Positions 6,461-15,400 of a stretch of DNA of 64,000 nt are shown piece after piece. The position numbers and the translations under genes were made by a program. A model generated the notes under the pieces. The model did not search any database. It saw nothing but the letters and a program-made list of their open reading frames with translations, and was not told where the DNA came from. The first letter of the stretch is position 1. Every line of letters starts with the position of its first letter. Source of the stretch: Chryseobacterium sp. HSC-36S06 (GTDB lineage: Bacteria; Bacteroidota; Bacteroidia; Flavobacteriales; Weeksellaceae); contig NZ_JALJZX010000001.1 of the NCBI RefSeq assembly GCF_024171485.1, positions 62,001 to 126,000 of the forward strand. The letters run 5' to 3'.

Positions 6461-7723
6461 TTATGCTTTAACGGTAAGGATCTGATTAAGTTCTGTAGTG
6501 TATCTGGGTGAGAGATTCTTTTGATTCATTTTCCAGGTTTTTTGAACATCCATACTTGCCAGTTTAATTTTATCGGCACCCAAACGGCGGTTCATAAAAT
6601 CCATCACCTGCAGAATAGGCTTATGCTTTTCGAACTGATCTTCTTCAAATAAACTGGTCATCCTTTCGGTATCAGGAACAAATTCTGTCACCATTACCCC
6701 GGCTTTCTTGTATTGGAAGTAGGGTAAATAGATTTTATACAGTGCCTGTTTAGCCACTTTTGCCAGCTCAATTGCAGAGTTTGACGGATTGGGTAAGGTA
6801 ATCGTAAATGAATTACTGTACTGCTTCAGATCGGGTTTAAACCGGTCTGTCATGATAAAAACAGTGAGGTACCTGCAGCAGGAATTCTGCCGGCGTAATT
6901 TCTCTGAACATTTATAAGCAAATGTTGAAACTCTTTCCTCTAAATCCTCAATCTTATCTGTTCTTTTATCAAAAGTTCTAGTAGTGGCAATCCCTTTCTT
7001 TGGCTTATGTTCTGTGAGATCATATTGAGGAATGCCTCTTAGTTCCTTGTGCATTCTTAAACCAAAAATTCCCATTTCTTTCTGTACAAAAGCTTCAGGA
7101 AGCTGAGTGAAATCCCAGGCGGTTTTTATTCCCCGTGCTGAGAACCGGTCGTAATATCTTCTGCCTATTCCCCAGATGTCTTCCAGAGGAAACCATTTCA
7201 AAGCTTTCTCAATCTTTTCCGGCGTATCGATAATGTAAACTCCTTTCGTTCTATCAGGGAATTTCTTGGCTATTTTATTGGCTACTTTCGTTAAAGTCTT
7301 TGTGGGGGCAATACCGATGCTGGTAGGAATATCCAGACCTTTCAGAACGGTTTCCCTCAGTTCTTCGCAATGCTTCTGTAAATCATAATGCTCATATCCG
7401 TGAAAGTCTAAAAATGATTCATCGATGCTGTAAATTTCAATATCCTGGCAGTATCGTCGGCAGATATTTGCGATCCGGTTGCTAATATCACCATAGAGAA
7501 CAAAGTTTGCAGAAAATACATGCAAACCCTTTTCTTTTTCCAGATGCTGAATTTGAAAATACGGCTGGCCCATAGTGATGCCTAACTTCTTGGCTTCGTT
7601 ACTTCGGGCAATAGCACATCCGTCGTTATTACTCAAAACAACAACCGGTTTATTACGCAAATCTGGTCGGAAGATCCTCTCGCAGCTCGCGTAGAAATTA
7701 TTACCGTCGATAAGGCCAAACAT
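6461..7723 (-). CDS. umuC: Y-family DNA polymerase V catalytic subunit
   Basis: UmuC is the error-prone polymerase that copies damaged DNA after activation by cleaved UmuD. The N-terminal catalytic core is intact: FGLIDGNNFYASCE with Asp6, and YSIDESFLDF with Asp101-Glu102, the metal-binding acidic residues. A helix-hairpin-helix region follows (LEDIWGIGRRYYDR) and then the little-finger and C-terminal UmuC domain. At 420 residues it has the normal family length. Its ATG overlaps the umuD stop by one base (TAATG), indicating coupled translation. Such umuDC pairs are often carried by plasmids and integrative elements, which fits the accessory setting. Confidence 0.95.
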   Translation of the reverse strand: MFGLIDGNNFYASCERIFRPDLRNKPVVVLSNNDGCAIARSNEAKKLGITMGQPYFQIQHLEKEKGLHVFSANFVLYGDISNRIANICRRYCQDIEIYSIDESFLDFHGYEHYDLQKHCEELRETVLKGLDIPTSIGIAPTKTLTKVANKIAKKFPDRTKGVYIIDTPEKIEKALKWFPLEDIWGIGRRYYDRFSARGIKTAWDFTQLPEAFVQKEMGIFGLRMHKELRGIPQYDLTEHKPKKGIATTRTFDKRTDKIEDLEERVSTFAYKCSEKLRRQNSCCRYLTVFIMTDRFKPDLKQYSNSFTITLPNPSNSAIELAKVAKQALYKIYLPYFQYKKAGVMVTEFVPDTERMTSLFEEDQFEKHKPILQVMDFMNRRLGADKIKLASMDVQKTWKMNQKNLSPRYTTELNQILTVKA

Positions 7724-8196
7724 TATTTTCTGAGTTTATTAAGATTCCAGGTTGCTACACCCCATAATTCAAAGTCTGTATCTTCGGTGATATCCATGTC
7801 GTTATATGCAGGATTTTCAGACTGCAGTTTTATCGTCTTCATCTTCATGGAATTCTCGTGGTATTTTGGCTTATACCTTTTGACAAAAAATTCTCCACCA
7901 TAATAAACTACAACAATATCGTTTTCCCGTGGAAATAATCCTTTCTGAACGATCAGGATATTACCGTCAAATATTCCAATTCCCTCCAGAGATGGACCGG
8001 AAACTTTAGCAAAGAAGGTTGTGTCTTTGTCTTTGATCAGCAACTTTACCAAATCTATGGTGTCCTCTGGAAAATCCAATGCAGGGCTTTCAAAACTGCC
8101 GTAACCTCCTGCTTTTACCTTTGCTGGTAGAAGTGGAATGAATATATCTGATTCATTATCAAGCTTGTATAGTTTTATGGGATTGGTGGGATGCAT
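7723..8196 (-). CDS. umuD: LexA/UmuD-type S24 self-cleaving protein
   Basis: This is the regulatory partner of UmuC. Like LexA it cleaves itself when bound to RecA filaments, leaving the active UmuD' form. The serine-lysine pair is visible: Ser69 in VSGPSLEG and Lys106 in FFVKRYKP. A likely cleavage point is the AG bond at residues 29-30 (VKAGGYGS). There is no DNA-binding domain, so it is UmuD rather than LexA. At 157 residues it is slightly longer than E. coli UmuD. It is directly followed by umuC with a one-base overlap. The upstream sequence TAACTTTA near 8206 is one base from a -7 box. I could not identify a LexA operator with confidence. Confidence 0.9.
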   Translation of the reverse strand: MHPTNPIKLYKLDNESDIFIPLLPAKVKAGGYGSFESPALDFPEDTIDLVKLLIKDKDTTFFAKVSGPSLEGIGIFDGNILIVQKGLFPRENDIVVVYYGGEFFVKRYKPKYHENSMKMKTIKLQSENPAYNDMDITEDTDFELWGVATWNLNKLRK

Positions 8197-8386
8197 TTTG
8201 TAAAGTTAGGAAATAATGGAGATGGAAGCAGCGAGATTATTTCAAATACGGGATAATTGGTTCGTAATCAGATGACAATTATTTATACCCAGATGAAAAA
8301 TATAAAAAAAGTAACAAGCTGCGACAAAAATAATGCGGCCAATAAATTAGCCATTTAGAAAGACAACCGTGAAATTAAATTGATAT

Positions 8387-8429
8387 ATTGTACCTGCTGA
8401 TACAGCAGTACAATCACCATTAGGTGATT
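8387..8429. repeat. two adjacent hairpins
   Basis: ATTGTAC-C-TGCTG (8387-8398) pairs with CAGCAGTACAAT (8403-8414) around a short loop, with one unpaired base. Immediately after, AATCACC (8412-8418) pairs perfectly with GGTGATT (8423-8429) around ATTA. The two share three bases, so they may compete. Neither has a T run. They could be a protein-binding site, a recombination site or part of an RNA leader. Confidence 0.5.
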
Positions 8430-8595
8430 CATTGTGGTTGAGCAGTCATTGTAAAATACTCTGCGTTGTTACTACCCCTTCCGAAAATAAGATTCAAAAA
8501 GGACTGGAAAGGGTTGATTCGTGTTCGAGTCCTCGCCAAATTTGCATAATATTAACATCGATGAGTATAGACGATTGACTACTACGGCTTGACGC

Positions 8596-8733
8596 TTGGT
8601 ATGTTTTGGCTGTCGCAAATTGTGTTTTCCTAAAAAAAATTACGAGTATCGAAAAAAGCCTAATAAACGTGACAGAGACCAGGCTATAGCACAACAACAG
8701 TTTATTGACCGAGCGAAGAAAAACGGCGAGTAA
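8596..8733 (+). pseudogene. short Cys-rich ORF or 5'-truncated gene remnant, 45 aa
   Basis: From a TTG at 8596 a frame of 45 codons reads a protein-like sequence with three cysteines near the start (VCFGCRKLCFPKKNY) and a basic, helix-forming tail (KKPNKRDRDQAIAQQQFIDR) ending at TAA 8731-8733. A stop codon lies two codons upstream, so either translation starts at TTG or this is the tail of a longer, broken gene. The composition is far from random and the Cys spacing is zinc-finger-like. I do not recognise the family. The frame is followed by a run of eight T. Confidence 0.35.
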
Positions 8734-8916
8734 TTGCGGTTTTTTTTAAACAATGTCCACCGGGTTTAGATCCTGGTAAGGTGGTGCTTTAACCGGGAAG
8801 TTTTTGTTGCAGCAGCAGGGAATCCAGGCTGTAAAGATGGAGTACCGGTAGGGCTACGGGAATGAGCATAATGCCTGCTGGCCGCTGTGTGGCAGGGTAA
8901 CGCTTATAATCTTCCT

Positions 8917-8939
8917 AATATAATCTGCTGTGGCAAATG
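8917..8939. repeat. degenerate third copy of the boundary repeat
   Basis: The core TGCTGTGGCAAA (8926-8937) inside this segment matches the core of the repeats at 2161-2198 and 32445-32482, with weaker similarity on both sides. It lies about 45 bases past the terminator of the metal operon, the same kind of position (3' of a minus-strand unit) as the other two. Confidence 0.35.
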
Positions 8940-8981
8940 TGGGAAGAATCTGGAAACTTCATGTAATATCTCGGCATAAAA

Positions 8982-8999
8982 AAAACGGGCCTAAGCCCG
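8982..8999 (-). terminator. intrinsic terminator of the zinc/cadmium unit
   Basis: On the minus strand CGGGC, loop TTAG, GCCCG is followed by a run of T. It is located 7 bases beyond the P-type ATPase stop codon and closes the downstream metal operon. Confidence 0.7.
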
Positions 9000-9005
9000 C
9001 TCTAT

Positions 9006-11126
9006 TTAAAATTTCATTTTCTGTATTCTTACTGCGTTCAATATGGCGAGGAGTGCCACGCCTACATCTGCAAAGACAGCTTCCCACATGGTTGCTAAAC
9101 CACCAGCACCTAAAACGAGAACGATGGCTTTTACTCCAAAGGCCAAAGCAATATTTTGCCACACAATCTTTTTAGTCTGCTTACCGATATTAATTGCCAT
9201 TGGGATTTTTGATGGTTTGTCGTCCTGAATAACGACGTCCGCCGTTTCAATGGTTGCATCGCTACCCAGACCGCCCATCGCTATTCCCACATCGCTTAAT
9301 GCCACAACGGGTGCATCATTAACCCCATCTCCTACAAATGCCACGGTTTCGTTGCGGGATTTTATTTCTTTGACTCTATTTACTTTATCCTCCGGCAACA
9401 AATCGCCAAAGGCATTCTGAATACCCAGTTTTTCGGCGACCGCTTTCACCACGGTTGATTTATCGCCGCTCAACATGGTCGCTTTTACCCCTAAATCCTT
9501 CAGTTTCTTTACTGTTTCCGCTGCATCCTCCTTGATACTGTCGGCAATGGTAATGTATCCTGCAAATTTTCCTTCATACGCAATGGCAATCAAGGTTTCC
9601 ACGATATCATTTGGGTTAATACCGTACTGGATACCGAATTTATCCATGAGTTTGAAGTTGCCCACGAGTAACTGTTTACCCTGATAATCCCCTTTTAAAC
9701 CATGCCCGGCAATCTCTTCGATGTTATTGATTACAACATTGTGATCAGGCTCTCCGAGGTGTTCATGAATGGCCGTTGCGACGGGATGAGTGGATGAATT
9801 TTCAATAACATTTACCATCCTAAGAATTGAATCTTTGTCGAGTTCGGGCTGCATGTTAACTGACTGTACTTTGAAGACCCCTTCGGTCATGGTTCCCGTT
9901 TTGTCCATTACCACATTTTTAATTTCCGCCAAAGCATCCAGAAAGTTGCTTCCTTTGAATAAAATACCGTTTCGGCTTGCTGCACCAATACCACCGAAAT
10001 ACCCCAGCGGAATACTAATTACGAGGGCACAAGGGCAGGAAATTACCAGAAAGATGAGTGCGCGGTATAACCAGTCCCTGAAGTTATAATCCTCTACAAA
10101 AAAGTAAGGCAACAGACAGATACCAATGGCAAGGAACACCACAATTGGCGTATAGATGCGTGCAAATTTTCTGATGAATAATTCTGTAGGTGCTTTCTGT
10201 GCGGTAGCGTTCTGTACCAATTCCAGGATTTTTGAAAGTTTGGAATCGGTGTAAAGTGTATTGACCTGTACCTGTGCTACAGTGTTCAGGTTGATCATTC
10301 CAGCAAGAACGGTATCGCCTTTCTGCTTAGTATCGGGTTTGCTTTCACCCGTAAGCGCAGAAGTATTAAACGATGCACTGTCGGAAATTAAAATTCCATC
10401 GAGTGCCAGTTTTTCTCCCGGTTTTAACTGGATAATGGACTCTATTGCGACTTCCGCCGCTTTTACCGTTTGTGGGCGGTTATCCACCAAGATGGTCACT
10501 TCATCGGGACGCTGATCTAACAGTTTCGCAATATTACCTTTTGCGCGCTGAACGGCGAGGGTCTGAAATACTTCCCCCACAGAATAGAACAGCATTACTG
10601 CCACCCCTTCCGGATATTCACCAATTGCGAATGCTCCTACAGTTGCAATTGACATGAGGAAAAACTCTGAAAACACATCTCCCTTCATGATGCTTTCAAG
10701 CGCTTCTTTCAGTACGGGCAAGCCTACCGGCAGATACGCTGCTGTATACCAGGCAATGCGTACCCAATCTTTAAACCAGGACTGTGGCAGCCAATAGTCC
10801 ATTGCCAGACCTGCTATTAATAAAATGAATGAAATGATGCCCGGGAGAAATAATTGGAAGGGTGATTTACCCTGTGTAGAATGGTCGTGCCCATCATCGT
10901 CAGCGTGCTCGTTTCCATGGTCGTGGCCGTCGTCATCGGAATGTTCAGCAGCAGGGGTAGTTTTTTTTGTGACAGGACGGTAAGCTTTGTCCGTGACTCT
11001 GCAACAGCCATCCTCAATTAATTCTTCAGCGTCTGCATCTTTGTAAATTTTACCTTCCTGAGGTGTGCAGCACAACTGACGACCATTCTCATCGTAGATA
11101 TGTGTATGTAGTTTATTCTTTGCCAT
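9006..11126 (-). CDS. Zn/Cd/Pb-type P1B-ATPase (CadA/ZntA-like)
   Basis: An inner-membrane pump that uses ATP to move divalent soft metals from cytoplasm to periplasm. Visible hallmarks are the membrane metal site CPC (Cys364-Pro-Cys366, in VISCPCALVIS), the phosphorylation site DKTGT at Asp408, the actuator motif TGES near 259 and GDGVNDAP in the nucleotide-binding part. The VISCPCALVISIP context is that of Zn/Cd pumps rather than copper pumps. The N-terminus lacks a classical GMTCxxC domain; instead it has CC pairs at 19-20 and 41-42 and a His/Asp-rich stretch (residues 62-82), likely a zinc-binding region. It is the last gene of the downstream metal unit, 50 bases after the CzcB-type adaptor. 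Substrate is inferred from motif class. Confidence 0.92.
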   Translation of the reverse strand: MAKNKLHTHIYDENGRQLCCTPQEGKIYKDADAEELIEDGCCRVTDKAYRPVTKKTTPAAEHSDDDGHDHGNEHADDDGHDHSTQGKSPFQLFLPGIISFILLIAGLAMDYWLPQSWFKDWVRIAWYTAAYLPVGLPVLKEALESIMKGDVFSEFFLMSIATVGAFAIGEYPEGVAVMLFYSVGEVFQTLAVQRAKGNIAKLLDQRPDEVTILVDNRPQTVKAAEVAIESIIQLKPGEKLALDGILISDSASFNTSALTGESKPDTKQKGDTVLAGMINLNTVAQVQVNTLYTDSKLSKILELVQNATAQKAPTELFIRKFARIYTPIVVFLAIGICLLPYFFVEDYNFRDWLYRALIFLVISCPCALVISIPLGYFGGIGAASRNGILFKGSNFLDALAEIKNVVMDKTGTMTEGVFKVQSVNMQPELDKDSILRMVNVIENSSTHPVATAIHEHLGEPDHNVVINNIEEIAGHGLKGDYQGKQLLVGNFKLMDKFGIQYGINPNDIVETLIAIAYEGKFAGYITIADSIKEDAAETVKKLKDLGVKATMLSGDKSTVVKAVAEKLGIQNAFGDLLPEDKVNRVKEIKSRNETVAFVGDGVNDAPVVALSDVGIAMGGLGSDATIETADVVIQDDKPSKIPMAINIGKQTKKIVWQNIALAFGVKAIVLVLGAGGLATMWEAVFADVGVALLAILNAVRIQKMKF

Positions 11127-11176
11127 AGCTTTTATTTTAATGGTTAATTTTGGTTTCTATTTTTAGCAGTGTTTTT

Positions 11177-12412
11177 TTAATGTCCGTGTCCTTCTTCTCC
11201 TTTGTTATTTAATTTCGCCATGATAAAGAAGGCATTTTTAATGACTATTTTAGCGTTAGCGGGGATTGGTTTCAAAGGTGTAATTTGTGTATAACCCAAA
11301 TCTGTAACCCCTTTAGCCACGGGAATTTTTTCAAAACTTACTTCATCTTCTTCTGCCGGTGTACTTGTGGCTTTCTGCCCTGATTCCGATTTTTTGTTTT
11401 TTTTCTCCTCTTCATTGTGGCCACTCTGCACGATAAAGATATAGTCCTGACCTTTATCGTTAATAATGGCTTCCGTGGGAACGGCCGTTGTGGTCTGTGT
11501 ATCTAAACTGATAACGGCTGTAACGCTCATGCCGTCGATAAGACCAGCGCGATCTCCTACGACCTGTGCGTGAACGGGAACTGTTTTACTATTCCCTTCA
11601 AAAGCTGTTCCTATTGAGTTAATAATTGCATCGTACTCTTTTCCGGGACTGTTGGTGAGTGTAAAATGAATGGTTTGCCCAGGCCTTACTTTTCCCAAGT
11701 CTTTTTCATACACGTAGATATCCAAATGGAGTGCGGAGTTGCTGACAATTTCAGCAATAGGAGAAGCCATATCTACATTGCTTCCTATTTGTGCCATTAC
11801 TTTACTTACCGTTCCACTTATGGGAGCTCTGACAGCAAGGGCAGAACTATAGCCCTGTGATGCGCCGATGCTCCCTAACTGTTTCTGGAGACCTGAGCGC
11901 TGACTGCGTAATGTAGCCAAATCGGTCTGTGCCTGTTGAAGTTTTTTCAGTGGTGCAGCATTTCCTTTATATAGCTGCTGTGCGCGGGTCACTTCCAGCT
12001 CTGCCATCCTTATCTGCCCATTAATCTGCTGAAGCTGCTGCTGCATGACGATGAGATCGGGGTTTACGATGGTGGCTATGATTTTCCCGCGCGTAGCGTA
12101 ACTTCCCGGCTGGACATACAATGAACGCACGACACCACTGTAGGAGGGAGTTACAAAAGCTTTATTCTGATTCGGAACGGTGAGCAAGCCACTCACCTTT
12201 ACGGTATTTGAAAGCTCCTTACTTTCAATACTGCCCATCTGGATGCCCACCGTTCTTATCTGTTCTTCGGTGAAATGGGCCACATTAGGATCTTGATGCT
12301 CCTCAGGCTCTTTTGCTTCGGTTGCGTGTTGGGTTTCAGTGACTTCTGATTCTTTTTTACATCCTGTCAACAAGACAGAGACGGCAAAAATAAGGGTGAT
12401 ATATTTTTTCAT
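11177..12412 (-). CDS. CzcB/CusB-type periplasmic adaptor lipoprotein
   Basis: A membrane-fusion protein that joins the inner-membrane RND pump to the outer-membrane channel. It starts with a lipoprotein signal (MKKYITLIFAVSVLLTGCKK, lipidated at Cys18), followed by a barrel-sandwich lipoyl half, a coiled-coil hairpin (about residues 125-185, rich in Q and L), the second lipoyl half (VRAPISGTVSKVMAQIGSNV) and the beta-barrel region. His-rich segments at both ends (EEHQDPNVAHF and GHNEEEKKNKK) and a terminal GEEGHGH may bind metal. It lies 21 bases downstream of the fused pump gene and 50 bases upstream of the ATPase. At 411 residues it is complete. Confidence 0.9.
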   Translation of the reverse strand: MKKYITLIFAVSVLLTGCKKESEVTETQHATEAKEPEEHQDPNVAHFTEEQIRTVGIQMGSIESKELSNTVKVSGLLTVPNQNKAFVTPSYSGVVRSLYVQPGSYATRGKIIATIVNPDLIVMQQQLQQINGQIRMAELEVTRAQQLYKGNAAPLKKLQQAQTDLATLRSQRSGLQKQLGSIGASQGYSSALAVRAPISGTVSKVMAQIGSNVDMASPIAEIVSNSALHLDIYVYEKDLGKVRPGQTIHFTLTNSPGKEYDAIINSIGTAFEGNSKTVPVHAQVVGDRAGLIDGMSVTAVISLDTQTTTAVPTEAIINDKGQDYIFIVQSGHNEEEKKNKKSESGQKATSTPAEEDEVSFEKIPVAKGVTDLGYTQITPLKPIPANAKIVIKNAFFIMAKLNNKGEEGHGH

Positions 12413-12433
12413 GTTATATTCTCTTTTGGGTAC

Positions 12434-15400
12434 TTAATTTTTAATATAGTAGTTATATTGTATTACGGCCAGATTATATTCGTTTAGCGCTACGAGATAA
12501 TTTTTTCTGATATCAATTGCTTGGGTAAAGAACTGGTGCATTTCAGAAAAACCTATTTCACCTGCTTTGTAACTGAGCATTGCCGCATCAAAGATCTGGT
12601 CTGCCTGTTTCAAACCTATACTTTCATAATATTTAAGCATTTCCGAAGCTTTCAGGATTTCGGTATAGCTTGAGCGTGTTTGTGCAGCGAACTGGTTTTC
12701 CTGATAGCGCAGCTGCGACTGCTGAATTTCGACTTCAGCTTCTGCAGCCTGCAATTTTGCTTTGTAGGCAGTTTTCCCGAAAATGGGAAATTCAACCGCA
12801 AGAGAAAAGCCGGTTATGGGATCTTTCATTCCGTATAATTTCTGGGAAAATACCCTGCCGGAAAAGTCAGGTTTATTCTGCATTTTCTGAACATCTATAT
12901 CAGCCCGTGCAATTTCGATATTTTGGTGCTGCAGTGCCAATGAGGGATGCAAACTGTCTAACGGAAAATCCTCAACCTCCAGTTTCTGCAAATGGGTGTC
13001 TTGCGGTAAGTACATTGTCTGAGTATTGAGAAAAAGCGCTAATTGCTGCTGCTGGGCTGAAATATTCTGTTGGTTTTGCTGTCTCTGAGCCTGCAGCTCT
13101 TTCATCCGTGCTTCGGCAGCGATGCTTTCGAGCCCGGCTGCTTCACCCGTTTTGAAACGAAGATGAGCTGCTTTGTACATGCTGGTGTAATATTCATCAA
13201 GTTTCTGATAAAGTCTGGCTACATCCTGAAGGTACCACAGCTGATAGAAAGCAGTATTGACTTCTTTTTTAATCACTGCGTCCAGCATGTTTTTATTCAA
13301 CTGGTGGTATTTTATCTGCTCCTCAAAATACTTCCTTTTCGCCTTATATAATCCCGGCCATTGGATTGATTGCTGGACTCCAATTTTTAATTCGCCATTG
13401 GGATCACTTGGCCTGATATCTTCATTTTCTACAAAGATGCCGGTTTTAGGGATTTCTCGAGCGGTATTTGTTTCCAGCACAGCTTTGTTCACCTGTGCCC
13501 TGTTTACCGAGTATTGCAAATTATTGGCAAGTGCTATTTTGACTGCATCATTTGGTGAAATTCTTTCCTGTGCCTGGAGGGAACCTGCCGCCAAGCAGAG
13601 TAGCACTACCAGCATCGGAAGCGTGGTGTTCTTAATATTTCTCAATTTACTTCTGAGTTTGTTTTTAGAATTGAAGATGATGTACAGCAAAGGCAATACA
13701 AACAACGTTAGGAAGGTAGCAGAAACCAAGCCGCCAATTACTACCGTTGCCAGCGGTCTCTGCACTTCGGCACCGCTGCCGGTCGAAAAAGCCATTGGGA
13801 AAAACCCGAATGAAGCTACGGCTGCGGTCATCAGTACAGGACGAAGCCTGATACTTGTTCCTTCTATGACTCTTCTAATTACATCATTCACGCCGGATTT
13901 GTGCAGGTCTTTGAAAGTACTGACCAATACAATACCGTTGAGGACTGCAACGCCAAACAGTGCAATAAATCCTACGCCTGCTGAAATACTGAAGGGCATA
14001 CCCCTGATCAGTAAAGCAAATACACCCCCAATGGCACTCATGGGAATTGCAGTAAATATAAGCAAGCTGTCTTTCAGGTTGCGGAAGGTAAAATAAAGCA
14101 AGAGAAAAATGAGTGCTAAAGCAACAGGCACAGCGATCTGCAATCTGGATGACGCCTGTTTCAGGTTTTCGAATGTTCCGCCATAGGTGTAGTAATAGCC
14201 AGCAGGGAGGATTTTAGCTGCATTGAGTTTTCCCTGAATTTCTGTCACCACACTTTCGACATCGCGGTCTTTCACATTAAAGCCGACAACGATCCTGCGC
14301 TTTCCGTCTTCGCGGCTGATTTGGGCGGGACCGTCTTTGAATTCGACGCTTGCTACCTGCGAGAGCGGTATCTGTATGCCGTTATCGGTGGGAATAAACA
14401 GATTGCTAACGTCGTCAATTGAACTGCGGTTCGCGCTATCCAGACGCGCGACCAGATTGAATTTCTTTTCATCTTCAAACACTACACCAGCTGTTTCACC
14501 GGCAAATGCAGTACTTACTGTGTGATTAATATCCTCAATATTGAGACCGTACGAGGCGAGGCGGGCCCTGTCGTAGGTAATGGTAATTTGGGGCAAGCCC
14601 ACGGTCTGCTCAATCTGGGGTTCTGTGGCTCCCTGAACGGTCTGGACGACTTTGGCAACGTCGGGAGCCAATTTAGCGAGGGTGTCGATATTTTCACCAA
14701 AAATTTTAATCGCCACATCCTGTCTTACCCCGGTCATTAATTCGTTAAAACGCATCTGTATGGGTTGGGAGACTTCAAAAAACACTCCGGGTATCATTTC
14801 CAGTTTTTCCATCATTTCGGCACTTAACTCTTCGTAGGATTTGTCGCTGTCTTTCCAATCTTTTTTAGGTTTTAGCGTGACAATAAGATCCGTTGCTTCG
14901 GGCGGCATAGGGTCTGTTGGAACCTCTGCGCTACCGGTTTTACCTACCACGGTGTTGACTTCGGGAAATGATTTCAAAATGCGGCTTGCCTGCATAGAAG
15001 TTTCTATACTTTGCGAAAGGGAGGTGCCCTGTGGCAGAATGCAATGTACGGCAAAATCACCTTCCTGAAGTTGTGGTATAAATTCGCCGCCCATGCGAGA
15101 GAATATCAGGAGCGACACCGTAAGCAGCGCTATGGCCGCAGCAACTACTGCATATTTAAACGCAATGGCCTTCTGTAACAACGGAACATAAAAATTATGG
15201 ATCTTAGCCATCATTTTATCGGCAAAGGTCTTTTTGGCACTGATATTTTTAGATAAAAACAATGCGGACATCATGGGTATATAAGTAAGAGAGAGGATCA
15301 GTGCTCCGACAATGGCAAATGATACGGTCTCTGCCATGGGACGGAACATTTTACCTTCAATTCCCTGAAGTGACAGAATGGGTAGGTAGACAATAAGGAT

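Larger units (their letters stand above)
8197..8985. other. gene-poor junction between umuDC and the metal island
   Basis: This 790-base stretch separates the divergent start of umuD from the 3' end of the metal operon. It contains two back-to-back hairpins (8387-8429), a short Cys-rich open frame that looks like genuine protein sequence (8596-8733), and, near 8926, a degenerate copy of the repeat found at 2161 and 32445. Beyond these I see only scattered short inverted repeats. The mixture of a gene fragment and repeats suggests a junction made by past recombination. Confidence 0.5.

Noticed and set aside
8500-8545. A tRNA-like 3' end (GTTCGAGTCCTCGCCA) in the umuD upstream region.
   Set aside because: The presumed T-stem does not pair (only one of the five positions is good) and no anticodon or acceptor partner exists upstream, so it is not a tRNA gene. 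A chance match or very decayed remnant.
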